Positions 1 to 8,785 are shown, numbered from the stretch's first letter. The stretch: DNA of 64,000 nt from Woeseia sp. (GCA_021773015.1 JAJFKW010000001.1:3455305-3519304); one strand, 5' to 3'. Notes: a model not told the origin generated them from the sequence alone. Translations and numbers: made by a program.

Positions 1-123
1 GGTATTCTCCTTGCGTTAAGTCGGCCCCCTTTGGCGCTTGCGGTGATCAGTTTACTGGTCGTTGGCATGTTGTATCGAAGTGCGACAAACGGAAGGTTCG
101 GCTACCATCCAGGCACCGGCTAG
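1..123 (+). CDS. C-terminal end of an unidentified membrane protein (cut by window edge)
   Basis: Frame 1 is open from the first base to a TAG at 121-123, giving 40 residues. They contain one hydrophobic stretch (LALAVISLLVVGML) followed by a short polar tail ending GYHPGTG, which is what the last membrane helix and tail of an inner-membrane protein look like. The family cannot be recognised from so little. The reading may be chance, since no start is visible and the piece is short. Confidence 0.4.
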   Translation, partial: GILLALSRPPLALAVISLLVVGMLYRSATNGRFGYHPGTG

Positions 124-187
124 GCGATCGACGGCGACTCGACGGGCCGCGGATTTAGCGCCAGTTCTGGCGCACCCACAAATAATC

Positions 188-215
188 CTTGATTTGACGG
201 AATTTGGCACTATCG
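188..215 (+). promoter_or_regulatory. possible heat-shock (sigma-32-like) promoter of htpG
   Basis: CTTGATT at 188-194 and CACTATCG at 208-215 are separated by 13 bases. They partly match the sigma-32 consensus CTTGAAA-N13/14-CCCCATNT. htpG is a known sigma-32 target in other gammaproteobacteria. The -10 match is imperfect (C, C, A and T of the core kept), so this is a weak call. Confidence 0.25.
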
Positions 216-283
216 TGTGTCTCCGTTGCGCCGATCTGCTGTAGAGAGAAACGGTTGCGCGCCGCATTTGTATATTATTTGGT

Positions 284-2170
284 ATGGGAGATACGCTTGT
301 GAGCGAGACCGCGACCCCCGAAACAATGGGGTTTCAAACCGAAGTTCGTCAGCTACTGCAGCTGATGATTCATTCTTTGTATAGCAATAAAGAGATTTTT
401 CTCCGCGAACTCATTTCTAACGCGTCCGACGCAGCAGACAAGCTTCGCTTTGAATCCTTAGAAAATGCTGAACTGCTGGAGGACCAGCCGGAATTGGCAA
501 TTCGTGTTGAGTTTGACGCCAAAAAAGGTGTCTTGACCGTTGTTGACAACGGCATCGGCATGTCACGAGATGAACTGATTGACAACCTTGGCACCATCGC
601 GAAGTCGGGCACCTCCGAGTTTCTGCAGCAGATGACCGGCGACGAAAAGCAAGATACACAGCTAATTGGTCAATTTGGCGTCGGTTTTTACTCCGCATTT
701 ATCGTTGCTGACAAGGTCGTGGTCGAATCGCGTCGCGCCGGATTGCAGGCGAGTGAAGGTGTTCGATGGGAATCCGCTGGGGAAGGTGAATTTACAGTTT
801 CACCGCTGGACAAGAGCGACCGTGGTACCACGGTTTCGCTCCATTTAAAGGATAGCGAAAGCGAATTCGCCGACAGCTACAGACTTGAGGCGCTCATCAA
901 AAAATACTCGGACCATATTGGCTTCCCTGTCATGCTGCTGGATCGTGCCGAAGCGGACGCGGAAGCAAAAAACGTTAATTCCGCAACCGCTCTCTGGACT
1001 AGGCCGCGAGCTGACGTAACGGGCGACGAATACAAAGAATTTTACAAGCATTTGTCGCACGACTTTGCGGACCCGATGAGCTGGAGCCACAATCGTGTGG
1101 AAGGTAAGCGCGAATACACCAGTTTATTGTACATTCCTGCCAACGCACCTTTCGACCTGTGGAACCGAGACGTTCCGCGGGGCCTAAAGCTATACGTCCA
1201 ACGCGTGTTCATAATGGATGATGCGGAGCAATTTCTGCCTCTCTACCTGCGCTTTGTCAAAGGCGTCGTCGATTCGTCGGACTTGCCGCTAAATGTTTCG
1301 CGAGAACTGTTGCAGCGTAATTCGGATTTGGATGCGATGCGCGGGGCACTCACGCGTCGGGTGCTGGATATGCTGCACAAATTGGCGAGCGGCGACGAAT
1401 ATCAGAAATTTTGGGATCAGTTTGGACAGGTTCTGAAAGAGGGTTTTGTTGAAGATTCTAGCAATGCCGAAAAGCTCGCGAAGCTCATGCGCTTCTCAAC
1501 CACCCAGGGCGATAGTGGCGCACAAGATCAGTCACTTGCCGCATACGTTTCGCGAGCAGCGGATGACCAGGACAAGATCTACTACTTGCTCGCTGACAGC
1601 TATGCGGCCGCCAAATCGAGTCCACATTTGGAGCAACTACACCAGCGCAACATCGAGGTCATTCTCATGTATGACCACATCGACGCGTGGATGATGGAGC
1701 ACCTAAAAGAATTCGATGGTAAGGAATTACTGGATGTCAGCCGCGGCCAGTTATCGTTGCCCGACGCCGACGGTGAGATTACGCAGTCTGCGATGAACGA
1801 TGAGAACAAACCGCTACTGAAGAAAATGCACAGGACGCTCAATGAACGAGTTGAGGCCGTGAACGTTAGCCAACGCCTGGTGGATTCCGCCGCTTGTGTC
1901 GTTGCTGCAGAACAAGATCTTACGCCGCAGCTGCGAAAAATGCTGGAAGCGGCGGGTCAGGATATTCCCGCGAGTAAACCAATATTGGAAATAAACATAG
2001 AGCATCCTCTTGTAAAGCGTCTATCCGGCGAAACCGAGGATCAACGTTTCGAAGCGTTATCGAACATAATTATGGATCACGCATTGCTCGCAGAGGGCAC
2101 GGCGCTTGCCGATCCCGCAAGTTACGTGCAACGTATGAATAACCTGTTGCTGGAAATTGACGCGAGCTAA
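284..2170 (+). CDS. htpG: molecular chaperone HtpG (Hsp90)
   Basis: Bacterial Hsp90, a cytosolic ATP-driven dimeric chaperone for late folding of client proteins. The 628-residue length is normal. The N-terminal GHKL ATPase domain shows E42 with [19 protein letters not shown] at about 88-93 and [11 protein letters not shown] at 129-139. The middle domain keeps VSRELLQ with the ATP-sensing arginine, and the C-terminal dimerisation region is complete. The ATG at 284 gives the longest reading but lacks a ribosome site. The in-frame GTG at 299 has GGGAG eight bases upstream and may be the true start (623 residues). msrB and an FKBP isomerase follow in the same direction, forming a protein-repair group. 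Identification is certain; only the start is open. Confidence 0.97.
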   Translation: MGDTLVSETATPETMGFQTEVRQLLQLMIHSLYSNKEIFLRELISNASDAADKLRFESLENAELLEDQPELAIRVEFDAKKGVLTVVDNGIGMSRDELIDNLGTIAKSGTSEFLQQMTGDEKQDTQLIGQFGVGFYSAFIVADKVVVESRRAGLQASEGVRWESAGEGEFTVSPLDKSDRGTTVSLHLKDSESEFADSYRLEALIKKYSDHIGFPVMLLDRAEADAEAKNVNSATALWTRPRADVTGDEYKEFYKHLSHDFADPMSWSHNRVEGKREYTSLLYIPANAPFDLWNRDVPRGLKLYVQRVFIMDDAEQFLPLYLRFVKGVVDSSDLPLNVSRELLQRNSDLDAMRGALTRRVLDMLHKLASGDEYQKFWDQFGQVLKEGFVEDSSNAEKLAKLMRFSTTQGDSGAQDQSLAAYVSRAADDQDKIYYLLADSYAAAKSSPHLEQLHQRNIEVILMYDHIDAWMMEHLKEFDGKELLDVSRGQLSLPDADGEITQSAMNDENKPLLKKMHRTLNERVEAVNVSQRLVDSAACVVAAEQDLTPQLRKMLEAAGQDIPASKPILEINIEHPLVKRLSGETEDQRFEALSNIIMDHALLAEGTALADPASYVQRMNNLLLEIDAS

Positions 2171-2227
2171 TTTCAGACCGATTATTGCCTTAACCACCGC
2201 TACTCTCGCGCCACACAATCGGAAACA

Positions 2228-2629
2228 ATGATGACCAATTCAAGCAAAGACGATATCAATTCACGTTTGACGGAAGAGCAATATCGGGTTACTCAAACGA
2301 AGGGCACTGAGCGACCATTTAGTGGAGAATACGTCGACCATAAGGCAGACGGCACATACAACTGCGTATGTTGCGGTGTGAATTTATTTAGTTCTGAACA
2401 CAAGTACAATTCAGGGTCCGGGTGGCCGAGTTTCTGGTTGCCGCTTGCCGGGGATAATGTGCGTAAAATTAGTGATACCAGTCATGGCATGATTCGCGAA
2501 GAGGTTGTGTGTAACAATTGCGAGGCGCATTTAGGGCATGTGTTTGACGACGGGCCAGCACCAACAGGACAGCGATATTGCATAAATTCGGCATCGCTCA
2601 ATTTTAAAGATAACGATCGTGAGGAATGA
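2228..2629 (+). CDS. msrB: peptide-methionine (R)-S-oxide reductase MsrB
   Basis: Reduces the R epimer of methionine sulfoxide in oxidised proteins. At 133 residues this is a stand-alone MsrB domain. Zinc-binding pairs C46/C49 and C95/C98 are present, followed by the [10 protein letters not shown] signature and the catalytic cysteine C118 in RYCINSASL. No signal peptide is seen, so it should be cytosolic. It lies 57 bases after htpG and five bases before the FKBP lipoprotein gene, which suggests one transcript devoted to protein damage. ATG codons at 2228 and 2231 are both possible starts; the first is used. Confidence 0.95.
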   Translation: MMTNSSKDDINSRLTEEQYRVTQTKGTERPFSGEYVDHKADGTYNCVCCGVNLFSSEHKYNSGSGWPSFWLPLAGDNVRKISDTSHGMIREEVVCNNCEAHLGHVFDDGPAPTGQRYCINSASLNFKDNDREE

Positions 2630-2633
2630 ATAA

Positions 2634-3158
2634 ATGAATAATTATCGGCATTTTATTGCCATCTCTGCTGTTCTACTGCTGGCTTCGTGCAGTAAAGAAG
2701 AATCGACTACGCCGAGCGCGAATGTGCCTGACGAATCTGTAGCGCAATCAGAGCCGGCCGCCGCAGCAATCTGTGCGTCTAGCAAGGTTGATGAGGTAGT
2801 TAGTGTAGAAATCGTGCCTGGATTGAACAGTAAGACATTGGCGGTAGGCTGCGAGCCAGCGATTGCGCTTGGACAGGTTGCGGTGGTTCACTATACCGGC
2901 TGGTTGTATGACGAAAGCGTGGAAAACAAACGCGGCACAAAGTTCGATAGTTCTAGAGATCGCGATCAGCATTTTCCATTTCCGTTGGGCGCGGGTCGAG
3001 TCATCCAGGGCTGGGACAAAGGTGTTGTCGGCATGCAAATCGGCGAGATACGTGAATTGACTATTGCACCGGCTTTGGCGTACGGAGAAAGCGGTCGCAG
3101 CGTCATACCGCCGAATTCGACGCTCGTGTTCGAAGTGGAACTGGCGGGCATCGAATAG
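2634..3158 (+). CDS. FKBP-type peptidyl-prolyl cis-trans isomerase, lipoprotein
   Basis: Predicted envelope prolyl isomerase of 174 residues. The N-terminus is a lipoprotein signal with lipobox LASC (lipidated C19), then a low-complexity linker rich in Ser, Ala and Glu to about residue 45. The C-terminal FKBP domain shows VHYTGWLYD, GTKFDSSRDR, FPLGAGRVIQGWDKGVVGMQ and the closing LVFEVELAGIE. These give the aromatic active-site residues of an active FKBP. It starts five bases after msrB stops and is probably co-transcribed. By family it assists folding of secreted proteins, either in the periplasm or facing it from a membrane anchor; the client is unknown. Confidence 0.9.
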   Translation: MNNYRHFIAISAVLLLASCSKEESTTPSANVPDESVAQSEPAAAAICASSKVDEVVSVEIVPGLNSKTLAVGCEPAIALGQVAVVHYTGWLYDESVENKRGTKFDSSRDRDQHFPFPLGAGRVIQGWDKGVVGMQIGEIRELTIAPALAYGESGRSVIPPNSTLVFEVELAGIE

Positions 3159-3167
3159 CGTGTGTTC

Positions 3168-3191
3168 GGGGTCAGCGTTACGTCTGACCCC
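3168..3191. repeat. GGGGTCAG / CTGACCCC inverted repeat
   Basis: Perfect 8-bp arms at 3168-3175 and 3184-3191 around the 8-base loop CGTTACGT, just after the FKBP gene. One further C follows the right arm but there is no T-run, so it is a poor intrinsic terminator. Arms of the form GGGGTCAG..CTGACCCC resemble REP-like palindromes found in many gammaproteobacteria. Only this copy was noticed in the window. Confidence 0.5.
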
Positions 3192-3289
3192 CCGCGCGAA
3201 ACCGAAGCGGAGACTACAGTCAACTAGTTGAGCACCGGAAGTCAACGCGCAACAACGCGTGCGGACAATTGGGACTTTTTCCGCGGCGA

Positions 3290-4051
3290 CTAGTTGCGGC
3301 CAGCCATTACTCCGCCATCAATATTCCAAACGGCGCCGGTGACCCATGCGCTTTTATTTGAGAGCAAATGTGCGATCGTGTGTGCCACGTCAGAGGCTGT
3401 ACCAGTGCGTCCGATAGGATGAAATGCATCAAAGGTCGCAAGTACGTTATGCAAGTCTTCTCGTGGGATAAATTCTTCGTAAATTGGCGTTTTGACAACC
3501 GCGGGCGCCACCGCATTCACCCGAATATTGTGATCTGCCAATTCCATTGCCAGATGTTGAGTGAGCGCGTGTAAAGCCGCCTTTGCCATCGAATAGGCCG
3601 ATGAGGGCGTGGCTTTGACTGCCTGGTGCGCCCACATCGAACCGATATTGACGATTGAACCGCCACCGTTCGCGAGCATATTGTTTGCAATTGTCTGCGA
3701 TATGAAAAACAAGCCGCGATTTATTTTCATGTAAACATCATAGTCGTCGTCGGCGTGTTCGAGAAATGGTTTCGGGTTGAAGTAACCAGCCGCATTGACG
3801 AGGTATTTATAATGATCGGTCGACTGCTTCAACGAGGCAATAAGCTTGCCAAGCGCTTCTGCATCCGAGATATCAGCTGGTAACCCGTGCGCGTTTCCGA
3901 GTTCACTTAGGGCATCAACTGCCGCATCGAGTTTGTGCGTATTCTTGCCGACTATGTCTACGTCGATATCTTTTTTAAGTAATGTTTCGGCTACCGCGTA
4001 GCCGATTCCCGACGAGCCGCCAACAATTAGCGCTTTGCTTTGTTGAGTCAT
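3290..4051 (-). CDS. SDR-family NAD(P)-dependent oxidoreductase
   Basis: Classical short-chain dehydrogenase of 253 residues from the ATG at 4051. That start was chosen because GGAGAG lies nine bases upstream and the protein then begins just before the Rossmann fold. An upstream in-frame start at 4087 would add 12 residues unlike the family. The glycine motif GGSSGIG is at 11-17, NAAGYF follows the fourth strand, and the catalytic Ser of NIGSM and YSMAK give the Ser-Tyr-Lys set. The end WNIDGGVMAGRN is typical. It is divergent from an HxlR regulator that probably controls it, perhaps in response to electrophiles. The substrate cannot be deduced. Confidence 0.88.
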   Translation of the reverse strand: MTQQSKALIVGGSSGIGYAVAETLLKKDIDVDIVGKNTHKLDAAVDALSELGNAHGLPADISDAEALGKLIASLKQSTDHYKYLVNAAGYFNPKPFLEHADDDYDVYMKINRGLFFISQTIANNMLANGGGSIVNIGSMWAHQAVKATPSSAYSMAKAALHALTQHLAMELADHNIRVNAVAPAVVKTPIYEEFIPREDLHNVLATFDAFHPIGRTGTASDVAHTIAHLLSNKSAWVTGAVWNIDGGVMAGRN

Positions 4052-4125
4052 CTTCGTTGCTCTCCGTATAGTAAAGTGGGTGTACACGGGTTACTCTAGA
4101 GCGCAATTAACTCCTTGAAAACTAA

Positions 4126-4161
4126 GTACAATACGGTGATGTAGGTACTTTTTGGTACATC
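4126..4161. promoter_or_regulatory. HxlR promoter with overlapping GTAC inverted repeats (predicted operator)
   Basis: TACAAT at 4127-4132 is a good -10 for the HxlR gene. Just downstream, GATGTA (4138-4143) and TACATC (4156-4161) form a perfect 6-bp inverted repeat. Inside it GTAC occurs at 4145-4148 and 4155-4158, with a further GTAC at 4126-4129. HxlR proteins bind such short palindromes. The position at the transcription start would suit autorepression and control of the divergent SDR gene. Confidence 0.45.
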
Positions 4162-4188
4162 TTGTTGAAAACAGAGACAAAGAAAATA

Positions 4189-4506
4189 ATGAAAAAGTCC
4201 GCTCCGGCTCAGTCCGCGCGGATGGTAGAGGCAATCTACGGTTGTAAATGGTCGCTGACGGTCTACCAGCTACTGAGTACCGGTATTGTTCGTCCTGGTG
4301 AAATGGTACGAAGTGTTGAGGGCCTGACAACCAAGGTGCTGAACGATTGCCTGCGCAGAAATATCGAATTTGGTATCTTGGAGCGAATCTCGTATCCCGA
4401 ACTGCCGCCGCGTGTTGAATATCGTGTGACGCCGTTTGGCGATAAGTTCATGCGCGTGTTAGATGGCTTGGAAGTTTTGCAGGAAGAAATTGATCAGGCT
4501 AGTTGA
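4189..4506 (+). CDS. HxlR-family winged-helix transcriptional regulator
   Basis: 105-residue regulator of the HxlR family: small dimeric winged-helix proteins that often sense aldehydes, quinones or disulfide stress. The family signature is clear in order: GCKWSLTVYQLLSTG, then LTTKVLNDCLRRNIEFGILER, then the wing PPRVEYRVTPFGDKF. Two cysteines (GCKW and NDCL) could be redox sensors as in characterised relatives. The ATG at 4189 is used because the N-terminus then matches the family length; an upstream TTG at 4162 would add nine residues. It is divergent from the SDR gene across a 137-base gap with palindromic sites. Confidence 0.9.
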   Translation: MKKSAPAQSARMVEAIYGCKWSLTVYQLLSTGIVRPGEMVRSVEGLTTKVLNDCLRRNIEFGILERISYPELPPRVEYRVTPFGDKFMRVLDGLEVLQEEIDQAS

Positions 4507-4588
4507 AGCTATGATAGGGCAGGTCCTATCGCTGGCGTTATCGGCGTTAGGTAATTCTCGCCGTTCGTAGTGCGTCGCGCTTTCGTAC

Positions 4589-5371
4589 CTACAATGGCGC
4601 CTTCTCTTGCACGTTTAGCGATATTTGAAATTCGCCCGCAGCAGCCGATCCGCGTCTTACCACTCGGCGGTTTTCGCTTAAGCCTATTCTTGACAGGTAT
4701 GCAGCGATGGATTGTCCGCGTTGCCGCACGAGATCTTGTGCCGCCGTGTTACCGCGGTCACTGACGCTGATCCAGATTGTCGTCGATGGGCAATCCGTAG
4801 TTAGTTCGGCAAGCTCGTCCAGCACGTGATAAGCAGTCGTGCGTAGGGTTGGGCTATTGCCGACGAATTCAATCTTTTGTTCTCGCAGTGCCGCATTCGC
4901 TAGCTGAATGCACAACTCACCGAGTGATGCATCGACATTGATCAGTCTGACGTGCGATTTGAGACGCATAGTGTCAGCAATACTGGTTTTCAATCTGGCT
5001 AGGGATGACACCCAGGCCAACGAATCCCGTGCATAGCCGGTAACCTCCAATTCACTTGCGCTTACCGTTACTGTCCCGCTATGCACGTTGGCCATTGTCC
5101 GTAACGCCATCTCGGTAATCAGTGACCATCGCGCTGGCAGCCCGTTTCCAATCTGCAAATCAAGCGTATGAGTCTCTCCAGGAAATAGTCGAGACGTGGT
5201 TGCGCTGATAATTTCGATATGAGCGACGGAACTAGCGCTACCGCTCACCGTAAGCGTTGCCGATTCGCGTTGTATGGTCATCAACGGCGCCGCTAAAGGT
5301 GATTCATCGGCTAACGCATATCGATTTGCGGCCACCAACTGAGATAGCGCCAAGAACAATAACAAGCGCAT
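4589..5371 (-). CDS. secreted protein with a degenerate OmpA-C-like domain
   Basis: About 260 residues from the ATG at 5371, which gives a clean signal peptide (MRLLLFLALSQLVAANRYALA). A GTG at 5395 would add eight residues in front. The middle, roughly 30-160, has two or three repeating segments resembling BON-type or OmpATb-type repeats (TLTVSGSASS.., TVTVSASELEVTGYARD). The end, 165-260, follows the OmpA C-terminal pattern: IEFVGNSPTL, a helix, TIWISVSDRGNTAAQDLVRQRGQSIAAYL. The usual GHTD loop is replaced by SVSDRG, while the Arg of the peptidoglycan-binding helix is kept. It sits 39 bases after the coiled-coil gene and is probably in one operon with it. Likely periplasmic and cell-wall associated; function unknown. 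Confidence 0.6.
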   Translation of the reverse strand: MRLLLFLALSQLVAANRYALADESPLAAPLMTIQRESATLTVSGSASSVAHIEIISATTSRLFPGETHTLDLQIGNGLPARWSLITEMALRTMANVHSGTVTVSASELEVTGYARDSLAWVSSLARLKTSIADTMRLKSHVRLINVDASLGELCIQLANAALREQKIEFVGNSPTLRTTAYHVLDELAELTTDCPSTTIWISVSDRGNTAAQDLVRQRGQSIAAYLSRIGLSENRRVVRRGSAAAGEFQISLNVQEKAPL

Positions 5372-5410
5372 GATTAGGCGAGATAGTTCTGGCACTGGTT
5401 TACTGAAATT

Positions 5411-6727
5411 CTAAGTCTTAGATTTTTCGTACTGTAAGGTTTTCGCTTGGCCAATCCAATCTTCACGATAGATTCGACTTCGAAATCCCTTCAGTTCCTG
5501 AGCGACTCTGTCGATGTCATATTCGCTCATCTCCGCGATTTGGTTGTAGCGAAAAATTCCCAGGTCGTTGAGGGTCTTTTCTATTGCCGGCCCAACACCC
5601 TTTATTTTTCGTAGATCGTCCTGGGAGTAAATACCGGTCGCATAATCGCCGGTCAGCAGGTTTGGAAAATCTTCCGTGCCCTCTGCGGAGATAACATCAT
5701 CAGAAACAGTTTCTCCGTCGGTTGTTGGCCCAGCTGTATCATCTTGAATTTCAGCAAAGGCATTCTCGAAATCGGTATCATCGATTGTTGCTTCGATTTC
5801 GTTTGGTTCATCGTTGCTTGCCGCAGATGCATCCATCGACACTACATGACCCTCGTCGTCTGCCGCGGCGTCTCGCTCGGAATTCAGTTCGGCGGCCTCA
5901 TCGTCAACCGCATCTGCTGACTCCGAGCTGATATCGTGATCAAGATCCCCGGCAGGCTGGTCATCGTTTTTGGCGGCCGGTTTGTCGGGCGAGCCCGTCG
6001 CCGTGCTGTCGCCAGACGCCTCTTGGATCTGATCGTCCAATCCGCTGATGATGCCCGTGGTTGTTTCAATGTGTGGCTCGTTAGACGCATCTAATCCGTC
6101 CGGCAATGAATTCGAATCGACGGGTTCAATACGTGTGTTGTCGCTCTTTGCAACATTTTCAATCTCGGCAAGCTGATCATTCGCCTTCTGCAGCTCAATC
6201 TCCAACTGCTGTGCTTCGAGGTCACGCTGTCGATATCGCTCTACCAACGGCGGTACACGATCACGCCACTTTGAAAGCTCTATTGTCAGTTTTTCGATTC
6301 TGTTGTCTCTATCGAGTAATGTCTTACCCGTCGCTTCACCGCGGGCCGATGCAGTCTCGGCGCTTGTTTTGAGTTTGTCGCGCTGCGTTACCGCCACCTC
6401 AAGGTTGCCGCGGATGTCTTTCAATTGTCGTTGCAGCTCGTCACGCCTTTCAAATGCGTCTTTCAATGAGTCGGCGAGCTCACGGGCGCGCATTTTGGAA
6501 TCCTTGTTGGACGCCTGATACTGGGCTATTTGCTCCATGAGGCTCTTATTTTGCTCCGCGAGCCGGTCATGCTCAGACTGCTGTGAATCGATCTGTGCTT
6601 GCCAGCCGGCGCTAATGGCCTTTTTTTCACGCGTGCTTCTGCTGCTGCGGAGAATCCACCCAAGGACAATGCCCAATAACAGCGCGGCGGCAACGATTGC
6701 AATATGGGTTATCGTCAATTCAGGCAT
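5411..6727 (-). CDS. membrane-anchored coiled-coil protein with C-terminal helix-hairpin-helix domain
   Basis: 438 residues in four parts. Residues 1-30 form one N-terminal membrane helix (IAIVAAALLLGIVLGWIL). About 35-190 is a long coiled coil rich in Gln, Glu, Lys and Arg heptads. About 190-360 is a very acidic, Ser/Asp/Glu-rich disordered linker. The last 70 residues carry a helix-hairpin-helix fold (LRKIKGVGPAIEKTLNDLGI) of the kind found at the ends of many proteobacterial proteins with poorly known roles. HhH motifs usually bind DNA backbone, but this version may instead mediate protein contacts. It lies between rocD and the OmpA-like gene in the same direction. Function unknown; a structural or scaffold role at the inner membrane is a guess. 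Confidence 0.7.
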   Translation of the reverse strand: MPELTITHIAIVAAALLLGIVLGWILRSSRSTREKKAISAGWQAQIDSQQSEHDRLAEQNKSLMEQIAQYQASNKDSKMRARELADSLKDAFERRDELQRQLKDIRGNLEVAVTQRDKLKTSAETASARGEATGKTLLDRDNRIEKLTIELSKWRDRVPPLVERYRQRDLEAQQLEIELQKANDQLAEIENVAKSDNTRIEPVDSNSLPDGLDASNEPHIETTTGIISGLDDQIQEASGDSTATGSPDKPAAKNDDQPAGDLDHDISSESADAVDDEAAELNSERDAAADDEGHVVSMDASAASNDEPNEIEATIDDTDFENAFAEIQDDTAGPTTDGETVSDDVISAEGTEDFPNLLTGDYATGIYSQDDLRKIKGVGPAIEKTLNDLGIFRYNQIAEMSEYDIDRVAQELKGFRSRIYREDWIGQAKTLQYEKSKT

Positions 6728-6742
6728 ATGGCGATACTCGAA

Positions 6743-7960
6743 CTAAGATGCCAGTCGGGTCTTGTGATGAGAAATCAAAACATCCTTGATCTGTGTTATC
6801 GCCCAATCGATTTGTTCACGGGTGATGATCAGTGGTGGTGCGAGACGCACAACGGTTTCGTGTGTCTCCTTGCTGAGTATACCTTTCACCATCAGTGACT
6901 CGACTATTTCCCGAGCGCTGGCAATTGCGGGATTGATCTCAATACCGACAAACAATCCGATGCCCCGGACTTCGCCGATAATTGGATTATCGATCGCACG
7001 TAATTGTTCGACAAGATAATTGCCAAAGCTCGCGCTGCGGCTTGCCAAATCCTCGTCGACTAGAATATTAATCGCTTCCAGTCCGACCGCCGCAGCCAGT
7101 GGGTTACCACCGAATGTGCTGCCATGATCACCGGGTGTAAACAATTCCATAATCTCTCGCTTTGCGAGAAACATCGAGACCGGCAAAATGCCACCGCCTA
7201 ATGCTTTACCCAGAATCAGGCCGTCCGGGACAACATTTTCGTGTTCGCATGCGAGAAGCTTACCGGTGCGCCCCAGACCCGTTTGAATCTCATCGGCGAT
7301 GAACAAAACATTGTGTTTTTCACAAACAGCCTTGCATGCTTTGAGGTAACCCGCAGGCGGCATCACAATTCCGCCTTCCCCCTGAATAGGTTCGACTAAA
7401 AACGCCGCTGTGTTCGCAGTAATTTGCGCTTCCAGGTCATCCACGTCGCCATATTTCGCAAGCTTGAAACCGGCGGGATAGGGACCAAAGCCGCGCTGAT
7501 ACTGCGGTTCATCGGACATCGCAACGATCGCAATCGTACGACCGTGAAAATTACCGGTGCAAGCAATAATTTCCGCTTTATTGTCTTCTACACCTTTAAC
7601 ATCGTAGGCCCATTTGCGAGCCGCTTTTATCGCTGTTTCCACTGCCTCAGCGCCGGTATTCATCGGTAGTGCCATGTCCTGCCCGGTCACCTCGCAAACG
7701 CGCTTTAGAAATGGTCCCAACTGATCGGAGTAATATGCCCGCGATACAATATTGAGCTTCGCCGCTTGGTGTTTCACGACGTTGACCAGCCGCGGATGTG
7801 CATGCCCGTGACTCACGGCCGAATAAGCGCTCATCATGTCCAAATACTTGTTTCCAGAATCGTCCCAAACGTAGACGCCTTCACCACGGGTCAAAACAAC
7901 GGGCAGTGGGTGGTAGTTGTGTGCACAATATCGGTCTTCGACATCAATCACGGAATTCAT
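6743..7960 (-). CDS. rocD: ornithine--oxo-acid aminotransferase
   Basis: PLP enzyme of class III that converts ornithine plus 2-oxoglutarate to glutamate-5-semialdehyde plus glutamate, in arginine/ornithine breakdown or proline synthesis. The 405 residues match the family throughout: MSAYSAVSHGHAHPRL, the PLP-phosphate loop NTGAEAVE, FHGRT, the cofactor Asp in IADEIQTGLGRTG, and the Schiff-base lysine K252 in LGKALGGG. The FHGRTIAIVAMS segment and overall match favour RocD over the related acetylornithine enzyme ArgD. It ends 15 bases before the coiled-coil gene. An 18-base perfect palindrome lies just upstream of its start. Its product could feed ProC, encoded far to the right. Confidence 0.93.
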   Translation of the reverse strand: MNSVIDVEDRYCAHNYHPLPVVLTRGEGVYVWDDSGNKYLDMMSAYSAVSHGHAHPRLVNVVKHQAAKLNIVSRAYYSDQLGPFLKRVCEVTGQDMALPMNTGAEAVETAIKAARKWAYDVKGVEDNKAEIIACTGNFHGRTIAIVAMSDEPQYQRGFGPYPAGFKLAKYGDVDDLEAQITANTAAFLVEPIQGEGGIVMPPAGYLKACKAVCEKHNVLFIADEIQTGLGRTGKLLACEHENVVPDGLILGKALGGGILPVSMFLAKREIMELFTPGDHGSTFGGNPLAAAVGLEAINILVDEDLASRSASFGNYLVEQLRAIDNPIIGEVRGIGLFVGIEINPAIASAREIVESLMVKGILSKETHETVVRLAPPLIITREQIDWAITQIKDVLISHHKTRLAS

Positions 7961-7983
7961 AGCGCTTTACTCTCATACAGATA

Positions 7984-8001
7984 CGCCTGCGGGCGCAGGC
8001 G
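7984..8001. promoter_or_regulatory. perfect GC-rich palindrome upstream of rocD
   Basis: CGCCTGCG-GG-CGCAGGCG: two perfect 8-bp arms around GG, 23 bases upstream of the rocD start. It could be an operator for a dimeric regulator, or, with the inner pairs open, an RNA hairpin in the leader. There is no T-run, so it is not a terminator. Confidence 0.5.
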
Positions 8002-8114
8002 AGCTTCATAAGGCCATAATTTTACAGCAATAATGGGGCGACAAGCTAGCAGGCCATGCAATCATCGGCCCTGTATACTGCGGCATTTATAACGAGTGGG
8101 GAACAACTTTAGGT

Positions 8115-8762
8115 ATGGGCGCGCCACCGATTAGCCAACTTGTCACTGTTGACGGCTCTGACGCGTCGTTGGAGGGTTTGCTGGAAACGCCGTCTGCAGG
8201 TGAGTTGAGCGGCATTGCGGTGGTTTGCCATCCACATCCGCTACACGGCGGAACAATGACAAATAAGGTTGCGCACACGGTAGCAAGGGCGTTTGTAGCG
8301 GAGCAAGCGTGTGTATTGCGCTTCAATTTTCGCGGCGTTGGTAACAGCGCTGGCGAATTCGACCATGGGAACGGTGAACTGAGGGATGCGCTGGCGGCGC
8401 TGGCGTATGTTTCGGCTCGACACCCCGGGCAACCTGTCTGGCTGGCGGGTTTTTCTTTTGGCGGCGCGGTCGCCATTCGCGCAGCGTTGCAATGCGATGT
8501 GGCGGGTCTCGTGAGTGTCGCACCGGCTGTCAGTGGATACGCGGACAGCCTAACGGCGGAGCCTACATGTCCCTGGTTGATTGTGCAGGGCGACCAGGAT
8601 GAACTCGTCGATATTGATGAAACGATCAAGTTTGTCAATCACCTGCAAGCGCGGCCAAGTTTGGCAGTCATCCAGGGGGGTGAACACTTTTTTCACGGCC
8701 GCCTGGTCGAATTGCGAAATCTGGTTCAGGATTTCTATAGAGAGAATTCTACTTCAGCGTAA
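8115..8762 (+). CDS. alpha/beta-fold hydrolase
   Basis: 215-residue cytosolic hydrolase of the small dienelactone-hydrolase-like alpha/beta group widespread in proteobacteria. The oxyanion region is CHPHPLHGGTM. The nucleophile elbow is GFSFGG with S114. The acid is in the QGDQDELVD strand, and the catalytic His is in GGEHFFHG near the end. RFNFRGVGNSAG is the typical loop after strand four. No signal peptide is present. It is divergent from rocD and convergent with the hydantoinase-like gene, so it is probably expressed alone; TATACT at 8074-8079 could be its -10. The substrate is unknown. Confidence 0.87.
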   Translation: MGAPPISQLVTVDGSDASLEGLLETPSAGELSGIAVVCHPHPLHGGTMTNKVAHTVARAFVAEQACVLRFNFRGVGNSAGEFDHGNGELRDALAALAYVSARHPGQPVWLAGFSFGGAVAIRAALQCDVAGLVSVAPAVSGYADSLTAEPTCPWLIVQGDQDELVDIDETIKFVNHLQARPSLAVIQGGEHFFHGRLVELRNLVQDFYRENSTSA

Positions 8763-8785
8763 CGGCCAACGATCTGTTTGCGCCT

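Noticed and set aside
2748-3245. 165-residue antisense reading frame over the FKBP gene
   Set aside because: No family features are seen, and it lies opposite a clear FKBP domain and lipoprotein signal.
4513-4530. GATAGG-N6-CCTATC hairpin after the HxlR gene as a terminator
   Set aside because: The stem is only six base pairs with a mixed loop and no T-run.
8087-8638. 183-residue antisense reading frame over the alpha/beta hydrolase
   Set aside because: It is low-complexity Ser/Pro/Ala-rich and lies opposite a gene with complete catalytic motifs.
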